Shown: piece by piece, positions 17,183-29,674 of the stretch
How positions within the stretch are numbered: position 1 is the first letter of the stretch
Layout of the letters: each line of letters begins with the position of its first letter
Source: Methylobacterium sp. Leaf112
Lineage (GTDB): Bacteria; Pseudomonadota; Alphaproteobacteria; Rhizobiales; Beijerinckiaceae
Reading direction: 5' to 3'
Assembly: GCF_001423295.1 (NCBI RefSeq)
Contig: NZ_LMNG01000031.1
Span: forward strand, 1-64,000
DNA length: 64,000 nt
Program-made: the position numbers and the translations under genes
The notes under the pieces: model-generated
What the model was told of the DNA's origin: nothing
The model's input: only the letters and a program-made list of their open reading frames with translations
The model's database searches: none

Positions 17183-18651
17183 ATTCCTCCCTGTCCGACG
17201 TGCCCCTCTGGACGGGGCAAGCCCTCGAGGCCGCCACCGGCGGGACCCTGCACGGTGACCCGAAGCCCATCACGGGCGCCTCCATCGACACGCGCAGCCT
17301 GCAGCCGGGCGACCTGTTCTTCGCCATTCGTGGGGAGGCCCGCGACGGCCACGACTTCGTGCGCGATGCCCTGTCGCGCGGGGCCGCCGCCGCCGTGGTC
17401 GCGGCCGACCGCGCGGCGGAATTCGGCGGAGCCGGTGCGGTGCTGGCCGTCTCGGGCGCGAGCGACGACCCCGTCCTCGACGCCATGCGGGCGCTCGGCC
17501 TCGCCGGCCGCGCCCGTACCAAAGCCGGTATCGTCGCGGTGACGGGGTCGGTGGGCAAGACCGGCACCAAGGAGGCCCTGCGCCACGTGCTGTCGGCGCA
17601 GGGGCGCACCCATGCCTCCATTGCGTCCTACAACAACCACTGGGGCGTGCCCCTGACGCTCACACGCATGCCGGTCGACGCCGATTACGGCGTGTTCGAG
17701 ATCGGCATGAACCACCCCCGGGAGATCGTGCCGCTCGCCGCCATGGTCCGGCCGGACATCGCCCTGGTGACCACCGTGGAGCCCGTGCACATCGAGCACT
17801 TCGCCTCGCTGTCGGCCATCGCCGACGCCAAGGGCGAGATCTTTTCCGGGCTGCGCGCCGGCGGCACCGCGATCCTCAACCGCGACAACCCGAGCTTTTC
17901 GCGATTGCTGGCGCACGCGCAGGCGTCCGATGCCGGCCGGGTCGTCAGCTTCGGCGAGCACCCCGAGGCCGATGTCCGGGCGCTCCGCATCGTCCTGCGG
18001 CCCGACCTCTCCGTGGTCGACGCCGTGGTGATGGGGATTCCGGTGACCTACCAACTCGGCACCCCGGGACGGCACACGGCGATGAATTCGCTGGGCGTCA
18101 TGGCGGTGGTCCACGCGCTCGGGGCCGACCTCGCCATGGCCGCCCTGTCGCTGGCGGCACTCCGGCCGCCCGTGGGGCGCGGCGAACGCACGGCCTTACG
18201 GATCGGGGAAGGCGAGGCCTTCCTTGTCGATGAGAGCTACAACGCCAATCCGGCCTCCATCCGGGCGGCTCTGGCCACCCTTTCGGCCATCGAGACCGGC
18301 CCGCGCGGACGCCGCATCGCTGTTCTGGGCGACATGCTGGAACTCGGGCCCGCCGGGGCGGACCATCACCGCGACCTCGCCGACGCCGTCGAGAAAGCGA
18401 ACGTCGACCTCGTCTTCACCGCCGGCCCGCTCATGCGTCACCTGTTCGAGGCGCTTCCCTTGAGCCGACGCGGCACCTGCGCGGCGACCTCGGGCGAACT
18501 CCTCGATTCCGTGCTCGGCATCCTGCGGACCGGAGACGCCGTGATGGTGAAGGGATCCAACAGCATCCGCATGGGCCGGATTGTCGAAGCTCTCAAAGCC
18601 CGGTACGCGAACCCCGGACAAGCTGCGACGGCTCAGACGATCGCTCGCTGA
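17179..18651 (+). CDS. murF: UDP-MurNAc-tripeptide:D-Ala-D-Ala ligase
   Basis: MurF completes the cytoplasmic pentapeptide precursor by adding D-Ala-D-Ala. The 490-aa protein has the three Mur ligase domains: an N-terminal uridine-nucleotide domain (IDTRSLQPGDLFFAI), the central ATPase with VTGSVGKTGTKEAL at about 115-128 and NNHWGVPLTL, and the C-terminal domain with DESYNANPAS. ATG 17179 overlaps the murE stop. A gap of 83 bases follows before mraY, longer than the other joints of this operon. Confidence 0.95.
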   Translation: MNSSLSDVPLWTGQALEAATGGTLHGDPKPITGASIDTRSLQPGDLFFAIRGEARDGHDFVRDALSRGAAAAVVAADRAAEFGGAGAVLAVSGASDDPVLDAMRALGLAGRARTKAGIVAVTGSVGKTGTKEALRHVLSAQGRTHASIASYNNHWGVPLTLTRMPVDADYGVFEIGMNHPREIVPLAAMVRPDIALVTTVEPVHIEHFASLSAIADAKGEIFSGLRAGGTAILNRDNPSFSRLLAHAQASDAGRVVSFGEHPEADVRALRIVLRPDLSVVDAVVMGIPVTYQLGTPGRHTAMNSLGVMAVVHALGADLAMAALSLAALRPPVGRGERTALRIGEGEAFLVDESYNANPASIRAALATLSAIETGPRGRRIAVLGDMLELGPAGADHHRDLADAVEKANVDLVFTAGPLMRHLFEALPLSRRGTCAATSGELLDSVLGILRTGDAVMVKGSNSIRMGRIVEALKARYANPGQAATAQTIAR

Positions 18652-18734
18652 GACCCCCGCTCACGGCCGGGAGGGCGGGGTCCGCGGCCCCGCCTGTCCG
18701 GAATTGATCCTCGAAAACCGCGGCCAGGTGCTGG

Positions 18735-19820
18735 ATGCTGTATCTTCTGTCGGACTTGAGCGGCACCCTGTCGCCGCTCAACGTCTTCCGCTACATCACC
18801 TTCCGCACCGGCGGCGCGCTGTTCACGGCGGGCCTGTTCGTGTTCTGGTTCGGGCCGCTCATCATCTCGCTCCTGCGCCTGCGCCAGGGCAAGGGCCAGC
18901 CCATCCGCGAGGATGGACCGCAATCGCACCTGCTGACGAAGCGCGGCACGCCCACCATGGGCGGTTTGATGATCCTGGCCGGCGCCATCGTGGCGATCCT
19001 GCTCTGGGCCAACCCGCGCAACCACTACGTCTGGGTGGTGCTGGCCGTGACCCTGGGGTTCGGCGCCATCGGCTTCTACGACGATTACCTCAAGGTGACG
19101 AAGCAGTCGCACAAAGGTTTCTCGGGCCGCTTCCGCCTGCTGCTGGAAGCGGCCATCGCGCTCGCCGCCTGCACGGTCATCGCGGTGTACTCGCCGGCCG
19201 CCCTGCAGAACCACCTCGCGTTTCCGGTGTTCAAGGACGCGCTGCTGAACCTCGGCTGGTTCTACGTGCTGTTCGCCGCCTTCGTCATCGTGGGCGCGGG
19301 CAATGCCGTGAACATGACCGATGGCCTCGACGGCCTCGCCATCGTGCCGGTGATGATCGCCTGCGGCACCTTCGGGGTCATCGCCTACCTCGTCGGCAAC
19401 GTCTTCACCGCCGGATACCTCCAAGTGAACTACGTCCGCGACACCGGCGAACTCGCGGTGGTCTGCGGTGCGGTGATCGGGGCGGGCCTCGGCTTCCTGT
19501 GGTTCAACGCGCCGCCGGCCCAGATCTTCATGGGCGATACCGGCTCGCTGGCGCTCGGCGGTCTGCTCGGCACCGTGGCGGTCGCCACCAAGCACGAGAT
19601 CGTCCTCGCCATCGTGGGTGGCCTGTTCGTCCTCGAGATGATGTCGGTGATCATCCAGGTCGCGTCGTTCAAGCTCACCGGTAAGCGGGTCTTCCGCATG
19701 GCGCCGATCCATCACCATTTCGAGCAGAAGGGCTGGAAGGAGCCGCAGGTCGTGATCCGGTTCTGGATCATCGCCGTGATCCTGGCACTCGCCGGTCTCG
19801 CTACCCTGAAGCTGCGCTGA
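18735..19820 (+). CDS. mraY: Phospho-N-acetylmuramoyl-pentapeptide transferase
   Basis: MraY transfers phospho-MurNAc-pentapeptide onto undecaprenyl phosphate to make lipid I. The 361-aa integral membrane protein has about ten helices. Diagnostic cytoplasmic motifs are GTPTMGG near residue 74, the DDYLKV catalytic Asp pair near 115, [13 protein letters not shown] near 190, and the APIHHHFE histidine motif near 325. All are intact. Its stop shares one base with the murD start (TGATG). Confidence 0.96.
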   Translation: MLYLLSDLSGTLSPLNVFRYITFRTGGALFTAGLFVFWFGPLIISLLRLRQGKGQPIREDGPQSHLLTKRGTPTMGGLMILAGAIVAILLWANPRNHYVWVVLAVTLGFGAIGFYDDYLKVTKQSHKGFSGRFRLLLEAAIALAACTVIAVYSPAALQNHLAFPVFKDALLNLGWFYVLFAAFVIVGAGNAVNMTDGLDGLAIVPVMIACGTFGVIAYLVGNVFTAGYLQVNYVRDTGELAVVCGAVIGAGLGFLWFNAPPAQIFMGDTGSLALGGLLGTVAVATKHEIVLAIVGGLFVLEMMSVIIQVASFKLTGKRVFRMAPIHHHFEQKGWKEPQVVIRFWIIAVILALAGLATLKLR

Positions 19821-21181
19821 TGACGCCCGCCTTCTGCTTCGCCGGCCGCAAGGTCGCCCTGTTCGGCCTCGGTGGCTCCGGCCTCGCCACCCTGCGGGCT
19901 CTGCGGTCCGGCGGGGCCGATGTGCTGGCCTGGGACGACAGCCCGGAAAGTGCGGCGCGGGCTCGCGAACAAGGGTTCTCCGTCTCGGACCTGCACGCGG
20001 CCGACTGGACGGAGTTCGCGGCCCTCATTCTCGCTCCCGGCGTACCCCTGACCCATCCGGTCCCGCACTGGACCGTGGACAAGGCGCAGGCCGCCGGCAT
20101 CGAGATCATCGGCGACATCGAGCTGTTTTGCCGCGAGCGGGCCCGGATCGCACCCGCCGCTCCCTTCGTGGCCATCACGGGCACGAACGGCAAATCGACG
20201 ACCACGGCTCTCATCGCGCACATCCTCGGCCGAGCCGGCCGGGACGTGCAGATGGGCGGCAACATCGGCACCGCCATCCTGTCTCTTGCGCCGCCCGCGC
20301 CGGACCGCATTCACGTCATCGAGCTGTCCTCGTTCCAGATCGACCTGACGCCGTCGCTGAATCCCGGCATCGGCGTGCTCCTCAACGTCACCCCCGACCA
20401 CCTCGACCGCCACGGGACCCTGGAGCTCTACGCCGCCATCAAGGCACGCCTGATCGCCGGCTCGGCCCTCGCCGTCGTCGGCATCGACGACGCCCCGAGC
20501 CGGGCCATCGCCGATGGGGTCACGGGCGCTATCGTGCGGGTGCACGTGGGGGAGGGGATGCCGGAAGGAAGCCTCGCAGCCCGCGACGGATGCGTGTTCG
20601 GGGCGGACGGCACGGTCCTCGCCGATCTCGACGGGATCGGCACCCTGCGCGGCGCCCACAATTGGCAGAACGCCGCCGTGGCCATCGCCGTGGTCCAAGC
20701 CCTCGGCCTCGACGCCGAGGCCATCCTGGCTGGTTTGAAGACCTTCCCGGGCCTGCCCCACCGCATGGAGGAGGTCGGCCGCCGCGGTCGGGCGCTGTTC
20801 GTCAACGATTCCAAGGCAACCAACGCCGACTCGACGGAAAAGGCGCTCACCGCCTTTCACGACATTCACTGGATCCTCGGCGGCAAGGCCAAGGCGGGGG
20901 GCATCGAACCGCTCGTGCCGCTGTTCGGCCGGGTCGCCCACGCCTACCTCATCGGCGCGGCGAGCGACGCCTTCGCCGCCACCCTGGAGGGGCGGGTGCC
21001 CTACACCCGCTGCGGCACCCTCGACGTCGCCACCGCGAAGGCTGCGGACGCGGCAGCGGCGTCCGAGGCGGCCGAACCCGTGGTGCTGCTCTCCCCGGCC
21101 TGCGCCTCCTACGACCAGTTCAGGAGCTTCGAGGATCGGGGCGACCAGTTCCGGGATCTCGTGCGCCGCCTCACCCAGTAG
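19820..21181 (+). CDS. murD: UDP-MurNAc-L-alanine:D-glutamate ligase
   Basis: MurD adds D-glutamate, the second residue of the stem peptide. The 453-aa protein has a Rossmann-like N-terminus ([14 protein letters not shown]), the ATP loop [14 protein letters not shown], the [10 protein letters not shown] motif and the NDSKATN C-terminal motif. It is the last cell-wall gene of this block. The usual continuation (ftsW, murG, murC, murB, ddl, ftsQAZ) is absent from the window. Confidence 0.96.
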   Translation: MTPAFCFAGRKVALFGLGGSGLATLRALRSGGADVLAWDDSPESAARAREQGFSVSDLHAADWTEFAALILAPGVPLTHPVPHWTVDKAQAAGIEIIGDIELFCRERARIAPAAPFVAITGTNGKSTTTALIAHILGRAGRDVQMGGNIGTAILSLAPPAPDRIHVIELSSFQIDLTPSLNPGIGVLLNVTPDHLDRHGTLELYAAIKARLIAGSALAVVGIDDAPSRAIADGVTGAIVRVHVGEGMPEGSLAARDGCVFGADGTVLADLDGIGTLRGAHNWQNAAVAIAVVQALGLDAEAILAGLKTFPGLPHRMEEVGRRGRALFVNDSKATNADSTEKALTAFHDIHWILGGKAKAGGIEPLVPLFGRVAHAYLIGAASDAFAATLEGRVPYTRCGTLDVATAKAADAAAASEAAEPVVLLSPACASYDQFRSFEDRGDQFRDLVRRLTQ

Positions 21182-21273
21182 AAGGACGGCGTTCGGCTTT
21201 ATCGAGGCTTAACCGCTGCGGTCGCATGGTCCATCTCCAGTCGGCATCCTGCCGCCTTCGAGACCGCGCCAAG

Positions 21274-22377
21274 ATGAAGCAGATCGTCTCCGTGCAGGTT
21301 CTGCGGGGTCTCGCCGCCCTCATGGTCGTCTTCGGACATACTCAGCATCACGCCTTCGTGCAGAGCGGGAAGCTCGGCGGATCCTTCGAGCGCGTGCACC
21401 TGCTCCCCTGGGGCGCGGGCGTCGACATCTTCTTCGTCATCTCGGGCTTCATCATGGTCTACGCCTCCGAGAAGCTGTTCGGACGGCAGGGGGCTGCGAT
21501 CGAGTTCCTCGGCCGGCGTGTGGCCAGGATCGTCCCGCTCTACTGGATCTTCACCACCCTCTACGTGGCGGTTGTTAGCATCGGACTTGCCGGCACCACC
21601 AAGGAGGCCGCTGGTCCCACCACCATCCTGGCGTCGTTCGGCTTCTGGCCGGCCTACGCGCCCGGACAATCCGTTCCGTTGCCGGTCCTGGAACTCGGAT
21701 GGACCCTCAATTACGAGATGTTCTTCTACCTCCTGTTCGCCGTGTTCATCGGTCTGCGGCGCGAGCGGGCGGTGATGGCGGCCGCAGCCACTCTCGGCGC
21801 CCTCGTTGTCGTGGGGCTGGTGATGCAGCCGAGCGCGGCGGCGCCGTTCTTCTGGACGCGCCCGATCATCCTCGAGTTCGGGTTCGGAATGGGCCTCGCC
21901 CTCCTGCTTCGCACCGGCGTCTTGCTTTCGGGCCTCGCCCGGAGCGTCCTGCTCGCCGGCGGCTTCGCGATCCTGTTCGTCGACCCCATCGACTCGGCCC
22001 ATCAAGCCATGGGATGGACGACACCGAACGATATCGCACGGGTGATCGGCTGGGGTCTCCCCGCCGCCCTCATCGTCGCCGCCGCCGTGCTCGGTCGCCA
22101 AGCCGGTCCGTCGCCGCTGGCGAGGCTCGGCCTTCTCCTCGGCGATGCCTCCTACGTGCTGTACCTCAGCCACCCCTTCGTGATCGTCGGAACCCGCAAG
22201 GCGGCGCAAGCGGCCGGCCTGGAAGAGCCATCAACCCTTTGGCCCATCGTCGCCGTCACGCTCGTGGCGTCCTGCGTCGTCGCGGTGATGATCCATCGCT
22301 GGATCGAAAGGCCGGTGACCGGCTTCGTTCAAGGGCTCCTCGTCCGCCGAGGGGCGCCGACGCCACTCACCGCCTGA
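21274..22377 (+). CDS. Membrane acyltransferase (acyltransferase-3 / OafA-like)
   Basis: The 367-aa protein is almost entirely hydrophobic, with about ten membrane helices. It opens with VQVLRGLAALMVVFGHTQ, containing the R11 and H22 residues typical of acyltransferase-3 enzymes that O-acylate surface sugars. The SYVLYLSHPFVIV segment near the C-terminus is also characteristic. I start at ATG 21274; the frame is open far upstream across murD but that part is not real. Followed by an O-antigen ligase-like gene, it probably modifies an exported polysaccharide. The substrate is unknown. Confidence 0.87.
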   Translation: MKQIVSVQVLRGLAALMVVFGHTQHHAFVQSGKLGGSFERVHLLPWGAGVDIFFVISGFIMVYASEKLFGRQGAAIEFLGRRVARIVPLYWIFTTLYVAVVSIGLAGTTKEAAGPTTILASFGFWPAYAPGQSVPLPVLELGWTLNYEMFFYLLFAVFIGLRRERAVMAAAATLGALVVVGLVMQPSAAAPFFWTRPIILEFGFGMGLALLLRTGVLLSGLARSVLLAGGFAILFVDPIDSAHQAMGWTTPNDIARVIGWGLPAALIVAAAVLGRQAGPSPLARLGLLLGDASYVLYLSHPFVIVGTRKAAQAAGLEEPSTLWPIVAVTLVASCVVAVMIHRWIERPVTGFVQGLLVRRGAPTPLTA

Positions 22378-22493
22378 GGCACGGGACGATTATCGCGGAA
22401 AAATCCGGACGGGCGCGTCCTTAAGGCTTCGCTGACACGCCTGTTCCATACTGAGGGGCAGCCGCACGCCTCGCGGCGGATTGGACGAAGACG

Positions 22494-23777
22494 ATGGCAG
22501 CGGGCTGGGCAGGGAGCACGTTCGATGGCGGCGCGGCGACGCCAGCGCGCCACGCCATATCGGCTCCCCTCGAGTCCCTCGGTTACCTCCTCTTCGCGCT
22601 GTTCATCTTCTTCACGTGCTTCACGTTCATGAAGCCGTCGCCCTATGATTTTCTTGCGCCGCCGACCATTCTGCTCTGGTTTCTGCTGGATATCAGGCTC
22701 TATCGCGCAACGATCATCATTGTTGCGCTGCTTCTGATCTATCTCGCCGCGATCCTCGTCTCGCTGATCCCCTATCTCGATGAAGCCCTTCCGGTCGAGT
22801 GGACCTATCAGACCGTCTATCTCGGGATCACGGGCATCTTCTTCGTGATGTTCTTCTCGGACGACACCGCCAAGCGCGTGACGTTCGGGCTCAAAGCGTA
22901 TCTGGCCGGCTGCCTGTTCGCCGCGATCTGCGGCATCCTCAGCTATTTCGACATTATCGGCGAAGCCATCCTGTACAAGATGGACGGTCGGGCCTCAGGG
23001 GTCTTCCAGGATCCAAACCTCCTGGGGTCGTTCCTCATCCTGTCGGCTCTGTATCTCATCCGCGGATTGCTGGTCGGAGAAACGCGACGGGTCTTCCTGT
23101 CCGTGGCGGCCCTGCTGGTCATTCTCGCCTGTGTCTTCCTCTCGTTCTCGCGCGGGTCCTGGGGCGCTTGTGTCATCGGCATCGCGCTGACCGTCGGGCT
23201 GACCTGGGCGACTACCCCTTCCCGGATCGTCCGTCGGCGCATTGCACGCCTGTCGGCCCTGGCGATGGTCGTCGGCGCCCTACTGATCGGGGGCCTCCTC
23301 TCCGTCGACAGCATTGCCGAACGCTTCACCGACCGGGCCCAGGTCACGAAGAGCTACGACGAAGGCGAGACCGGGCGGTTCGGCAATCAGCGCCGGGGCA
23401 TCCCGATGCTCATCGACCGTCCCCTCGGCTTCGGTCCCCTGCGGTGGCGGCTGGTCTTCGATCTCGACCCGCACAACACCTATATCGGCGGGTTCGCCAA
23501 CGGAGGCTGGATCGGCGGATTCGCCTTCCTGGGCATCGTATTGACGACGACGTTCGTCGGGTTTCGCCTTTGCCTCCAGCCCTCGCCATATCAGGGGCTG
23601 GGCCAGGTCGTATTTCCGGCGCTCCTGATGTTCTTCCTCCAGGCGTTCCAGATCGACATCGAGAAGTGGCGCCACGTCTACATGATGCTCGGGATGGTGT
23701 GGGGCCTCGAAGCCGCCCGCCTGGCCTGGCGTGCCGGCCGCCACGACGCCGACGCGCAGCTTCCCGGAGTTTCATAA
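22494..23777 (+). CDS. O-antigen ligase/Wzy-like membrane protein
   Basis: The 427-aa protein has about ten to twelve membrane helices and the O-antigen ligase (Wzy_C) signature. This is a FSRGSWGAC segment in a cytoplasmic-side helix region, then a large periplasmic loop (about 265-330) ending in a DPHNTYIGGFANGGWIGG motif. Such proteins polymerise or ligate undecaprenyl-linked glycans in the inner membrane. The neighbouring acyltransferase supports a surface polysaccharide role. Whether it is a ligase or polymerase cannot be decided from sequence alone. The 117-base gap to the upstream gene allows a separate promoter. Confidence 0.82.
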   Translation: MAAGWAGSTFDGGAATPARHAISAPLESLGYLLFALFIFFTCFTFMKPSPYDFLAPPTILLWFLLDIRLYRATIIIVALLLIYLAAILVSLIPYLDEALPVEWTYQTVYLGITGIFFVMFFSDDTAKRVTFGLKAYLAGCLFAAICGILSYFDIIGEAILYKMDGRASGVFQDPNLLGSFLILSALYLIRGLLVGETRRVFLSVAALLVILACVFLSFSRGSWGACVIGIALTVGLTWATTPSRIVRRRIARLSALAMVVGALLIGGLLSVDSIAERFTDRAQVTKSYDEGETGRFGNQRRGIPMLIDRPLGFGPLRWRLVFDLDPHNTYIGGFANGGWIGGFAFLGIVLTTTFVGFRLCLQPSPYQGLGQVVFPALLMFFLQAFQIDIEKWRHVYMMLGMVWGLEAARLAWRAGRHDADAQLPGVS

Positions 23778-24111
23778 GTTTCATGCCCCGAACACAGCCC
23801 GCGCGGACCAGCAGCAAGGCTTGAAACCTGCCGAATGCAGGTGATCCTGCACGAAATCTTCGCGCAATGGTGCGATGCACAAATATCCGTAGCTTAAAAC
23901 GTGATCGGACGTTTGCGCTTCACGGCGAAGTTTGGCACTCAGGGAGAGCAATTCCGGGGAGGAATGCGATCACACCATCGGGCGTCACGTCCCATGCGCG
24001 CCAATCACGAGGCAAGCCAGGACGACGAACCAGGACCACACGGCAAGCCAAGCCCATAAACCGCGCCCGACGGCTGAGGGATCATCTCGCGATCACCCAA
24101 GGACGGTACGA
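23778..24111. other. Intergenic region before hppA
   Basis: These 334 bases contain no supported gene. Frames are open through the 3' half because they share the frame of hppA, but they show no family similarity. A locally AT-richer patch (about 23878-23905) is the most likely promoter area for hppA; no convincing -35/-10 pair is visible. Confidence 0.4.
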
Positions 24112-26259
<2,148 letters not shown>

Positions 26260-26496
26260 CGGCCCCACCGGCCGCGAATCATCAGAGGGGGTCGGTGCCG
26301 CAGGGTTCCGGCCCCTTCGTCCATCGCGAGTGGTGTCGCGATCCGGCGTGTGCGATGCCGCACCGGCGCGGTGGGCCGTCGTCGCGCCACCCCTGACATC
26401 GTATCGCGCGCAATCCAATTACGGGTCTCGAAGCCTCGACATCTTACGGGATGCTGTCCGCTTCCGTTCGTCCTTGAAACAACGCGAGAGCCTGCA

Positions 26497-27588
26497 ATGC
26501 CGAGCCTGTCCGACCCGATCCGCATCGGCGCGATCGAAGCCAAGAATCGCGTCTTCATGGCCCCGCTCACCCGCGGCCGCGCCACCCGCGCCCACGTGCC
26601 GACGCCCATCATGGTGGAGTATTACACCCAGCGCGCCGCGGCCGGCCTCATCATCACCGAAGCCACCGGCATCAGCCAGGAAGGCCTCGGCTGGCCCTAC
26701 GCTCCGGGCATCTGGTCGGACGAGCAGGTCGCGGCCTGGAAACCGATCGTGAAGGCCGTGCACGAGGCCGGCGGCCGTATCGTCTGCCAGCTCTGGCACA
26801 TGGGCCGCATCGTCCACCCCGACTTCCTCGGCGGTGCCAAGCCGATCTCGGCCTCGGCCACGACGGCGCCGGATGCCGCCCACACCTATTCGGGCAAGAA
26901 GCCCTATGCCGAGGCGCGCCCGCTGCCCGTCGAGGAGATTCCGCGCCTCCTGGCCGATTACGACCGCGCTGCTCGCAACGCCATCGCGGCCGGCTTCGAC
27001 GGCGTGCAGATCCATGCGGCCAACGGCTACCTCATCGACCAATTCCTGCGCGACGGCTCCAACTTCCGTGACGACCGTTACGGCGGCTCCATCGAGAACC
27101 GTATCCGCCTGCTGACCGAGGTGACCCGCACCGTTGCCGATGCCATTGGGGCCGACCGCACCGGCGTACGCCTGTCGCCCAACGGTGCCATCCAGGGTGT
27201 GGACGATTCCGACCCCGACACCCTGTTCGCCGCCGCCGCCGCGGCCCTGTCGGAGATCGGCATCGCCTTCCTCGAACTGCGTGAGCCGGGCCCCGAAGGG
27301 ACCTTCGGCAAGGCAAATCATCCCCCTGTCGCCCCGACCATCAAGGCGGCCTTCGGGGGCCCGCTTGTGCTGAATTCCGATTACGACGGCCCCAAGGGGC
27401 AAGCCGTGCTCGATGCCGGGCACGCCGACGCCATCGCGTTCGGGCGACCGTTCATCGCCAACCCGGATCTGCCCGCCCGTATTGCCGAAGGCGCTCCCCT
27501 CACCAAGGACGAGCAGAAGACCTGGTACAGCCAGGGCCCCGAGGGCTACGTCGATTACCCGATCCGGTCCGGTGCGAAGGCCGCCTGA
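26497..27588 (+). CDS. Old Yellow Enzyme-type alkene reductase
   Basis: This 363-aa FMN-dependent TIM barrel reduces activated C=C bonds with NAD(P)H; relatives include N-ethylmaleimide reductase (NemA). Family features are the MAPLTRGRA opening, the QLWHMGRIVHP strand, the GFDGVQIHAANGYLIDQFL segment with the H-x-x-N substrate-binding pair, and RYGGSIENR. The C-terminal GRPFIANPDLP FMN-phosphate site is intact. ATG 26497 is preceded by GAGAG. It is a single-gene unit followed by a hairpin at 27610. The natural substrate is unknown. Confidence 0.92.
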   Translation: MPSLSDPIRIGAIEAKNRVFMAPLTRGRATRAHVPTPIMVEYYTQRAAAGLIITEATGISQEGLGWPYAPGIWSDEQVAAWKPIVKAVHEAGGRIVCQLWHMGRIVHPDFLGGAKPISASATTAPDAAHTYSGKKPYAEARPLPVEEIPRLLADYDRAARNAIAAGFDGVQIHAANGYLIDQFLRDGSNFRDDRYGGSIENRIRLLTEVTRTVADAIGADRTGVRLSPNGAIQGVDDSDPDTLFAAAAAALSEIGIAFLELREPGPEGTFGKANHPPVAPTIKAAFGGPLVLNSDYDGPKGQAVLDAGHADAIAFGRPFIANPDLPARIAEGAPLTKDEQKTWYSQGPEGYVDYPIRSGAKAA

Positions 27589-27609
27589 CGCGCGAAGGCT
27601 CTGAGATAC

Positions 27610-27634
27610 GGGCGGCCTGCCGACATGGCCGCCC
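27610..27634 (+). terminator. Hairpin after alkene reductase gene
   Basis: GGGCGGCC (27610-27617) pairs perfectly with GGCCGCCC (27627-27634), with a 9-base loop, 21 bases after the stop codon. No T-run follows. Confidence 0.5.
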
Positions 27635-27775
27635 GACGCGACGTTCGGTGCCAGATCTCCGATCGGGCGCCGGATGTGACACGGACGGGGAAGGAAGCGC
27701 GGCCATCGTTCCGAAACGAGCTTTGACGGATCTCTTAGGCGCCCTATCTGAAGACGCTGACGAGGACGCTCCCTT

Positions 27776-29674
27776 TTGACCGTAATCACCTCCTGCGATG
27801 GCCCGGGTACCGACTGGACCGAGGCCGAACGGCTCGAAGCCCTGCGTGATACGACCATCCTCGATAGCGGCCAGGATCCGGCCTACGACGATCTCGTTCG
27901 CATCGCCGCGATCGTCTGCGCCGCTCCCGTCGTCCTGATCAGCCTCGTCGATGAGACGCGCCAATGGTTCAAGGCGCGCCTCGGCTTCGAACCAACGGAG
28001 ACGCCGCGTACCCTGTCGATTTGCGCCCACGCAATCCAGAATGGTCCGCTTCTGGTGATCCCCGACCTGACGGCCGATCCGCGTACCGCGGACAATGCCC
28101 TTGTTCAGGGCGAGCATCGCCTGCGCTTCTATGCCGGTGCGGTGATCCGTTCCAAGGGTGGTCTTCCGCTGGGAAGCCTGTGCGTTCTCGACAAAGTCGC
28201 TCGGCCGGACGGCTTGACCTCGCTTCAGACCGAGACCCTCGAGGCCCTGGCGCGTCAGGTCGCGACCTTGATCGAACTGCGACAGGCCCGGGAGGCGGTC
28301 GCCGTGCGCGAAGCGGACCTCGCCGCGAGCGAGCGTCGGTTCCGTGTCATGACCGCCGCCATGCCCCAGATGGTGTGGACCACGCAGCCGGACGGATTCC
28401 ACGATTTCTACAACGACCGCTGGTACGAGTTCACCGGCGTGCCCTACGGCTCCACCGATGGCGAAGGCTGGAACGGCATGTTCCATCCCGACGATCAGGC
28501 CCGAGCCTGGACGCGCTGGCGGCACAGCTTGGCCACCGGAGACCCCTACGAGGTGGAGTACCGCCTCCGACACAAATCGGGCGTCTACCGCTGGACCCTC
28601 GGCCGCGCGATGCCCCTGCGCGATGCGGAAGGTCGCATCGAGCGTTGGTTCGGGACCTGCACGGATATCGAAGATCTGAAGCGCGCCGAGGAAGAGGCGC
28701 GCAAGCTCGCGGCCATCGTCGAGCATTCCAAGGACTTCATTGGCATCGCCGACGAGGACGGCCAGGTCCTCCATATCAACGCGGCCGGCCGGCGGCTCGT
28801 CGGCCTCGCCGATGCCGATGCGGTTCTTAGGACCGCCGTACCCGACTACTTCGTCCCGGAATGCCAAACGACCGTGACGGAAACCGTTTTACCGGCCGTG
28901 CGGCGGGACGGGTGGTGGGAGGGGGAGCTCACCTTCCGTCATTTCGCGACGGGGGAGGGAATCCCCGTGCTGTATAGCGTTTTCCCCGTGAGCGACACGC
29001 GTGGTGCCCTCATCGGCTATGCGACCGTGACCCGCGACCTGCGCGAGCGCAAACGGGCCGAGGAAGCCCGCGATCTGCTGATCAAGGAACTCTCCCACCG
29101 CATCAAGAACATCTTCGCCGTGGTCGAGGGGATCGCAGCCCTCTCGGCCCGGACCGATCCGGCGGCCCGTCCCTTCGTCGCGGCCTTCCGCCAGCGCCTC
29201 GGTGCCCTCGCCAACGCACACGAGTACGTGCGCCCGCACTCGCCTGCGAGCGCGCCGAAGGTGAAGGGCCAGACCCTGTTCGGCCTCATGCGCCTCATCA
29301 TGGCGGCCTACGTCCAGGACGGCCGCGCGCGCATCGTGCTGCAAGGCGACGATATCGCCGTCGGCGACCGGGCAGCGACCGCGTTCGCCCTGATCATGCA
29401 CGAGCAGGCCACCAACGCGATGAAGTACGGTGGCCTGTCCACGGAAGCAGGCACCGTGCGGCTCACCGGACGCCGCGACGGCGACACGTATGAACTCGTC
29501 TGGGCCGAATCCGACGGCCCACCCGTCTCCGGGCCACCGACGCGCCGCGGGTTCGGCACCGTGCTGGCCGAGCGCAGCGTCGCGGGGCAACTCGACGGCA
29601 CCCTCGAGCACGCGTGGAACAGCGACGGACTCGTGATGCGCCTTACCGTGCCGGCCGCCAACCTGACTACATGA
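27776..29674 (+). CDS. GAF-PAS-PAS HWE-family histidine kinase, cytoplasmic
   Basis: The 632-aa soluble kinase has an N-terminal GAF domain (about 15-175), a PAS-3 type module with PAC (about 185-305), a second PAS (about 310-425), then an HWE kinase core. Phosphoacceptor H441 lies in KELSHRIKNIFAVVEGI. The characteristic HEQATNAMKYGGLS and the W-x-E of WAESDGPPV are present, and there is no membrane segment. The only plausible start is TTG 27776, which has GAGGA 9 bases upstream. HWE kinases in this order often feed the PhyR-NepR-EcfG general stress response. The 3' end overlaps a HAD phosphatase gene by 4 bases. Confidence 0.92.
   Translation: MTVITSCDGPGTDWTEAERLEALRDTTILDSGQDPAYDDLVRIAAIVCAAPVVLISLVDETRQWFKARLGFEPTETPRTLSICAHAIQNGPLLVIPDLTADPRTADNALVQGEHRLRFYAGAVIRSKGGLPLGSLCVLDKVARPDGLTSLQTETLEALARQVATLIELRQAREAVAVREADLAASERRFRVMTAAMPQMVWTTQPDGFHDFYNDRWYEFTGVPYGSTDGEGWNGMFHPDDQARAWTRWRHSLATGDPYEVEYRLRHKSGVYRWTLGRAMPLRDAEGRIERWFGTCTDIEDLKRAEEEARKLAAIVEHSKDFIGIADEDGQVLHINAAGRRLVGLADADAVLRTAVPDYFVPECQTTVTETVLPAVRRDGWWEGELTFRHFATGEGIPVLYSVFPVSDTRGALIGYATVTRDLRERKRAEEARDLLIKELSHRIKNIFAVVEGIAALSARTDPAARPFVAAFRQRLGALANAHEYVRPHSPASAPKVKGQTLFGLMRLIMAAYVQDGRARIVLQGDDIAVGDRAATAFALIMHEQATNAMKYGGLSTEAGTVRLTGRRDGDTYELVWAESDGPPVSGPPTRRGFGTVLAERSVAGQLDGTLEHAWNSDGLVMRLTVPAANLTT

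Noticed and set aside
20128..21273. Upstream extension of the acyltransferase gene
   Set aside because: It overlaps murD in another frame; the acyltransferase family begins at the MKQIVSVQ helix.
27776..27778. Search for an ATG start for the HWE kinase
   Set aside because: No in-frame ATG precedes the GAF domain; TTG 27776 has a good ribosome site, so the alternative start codon was accepted.
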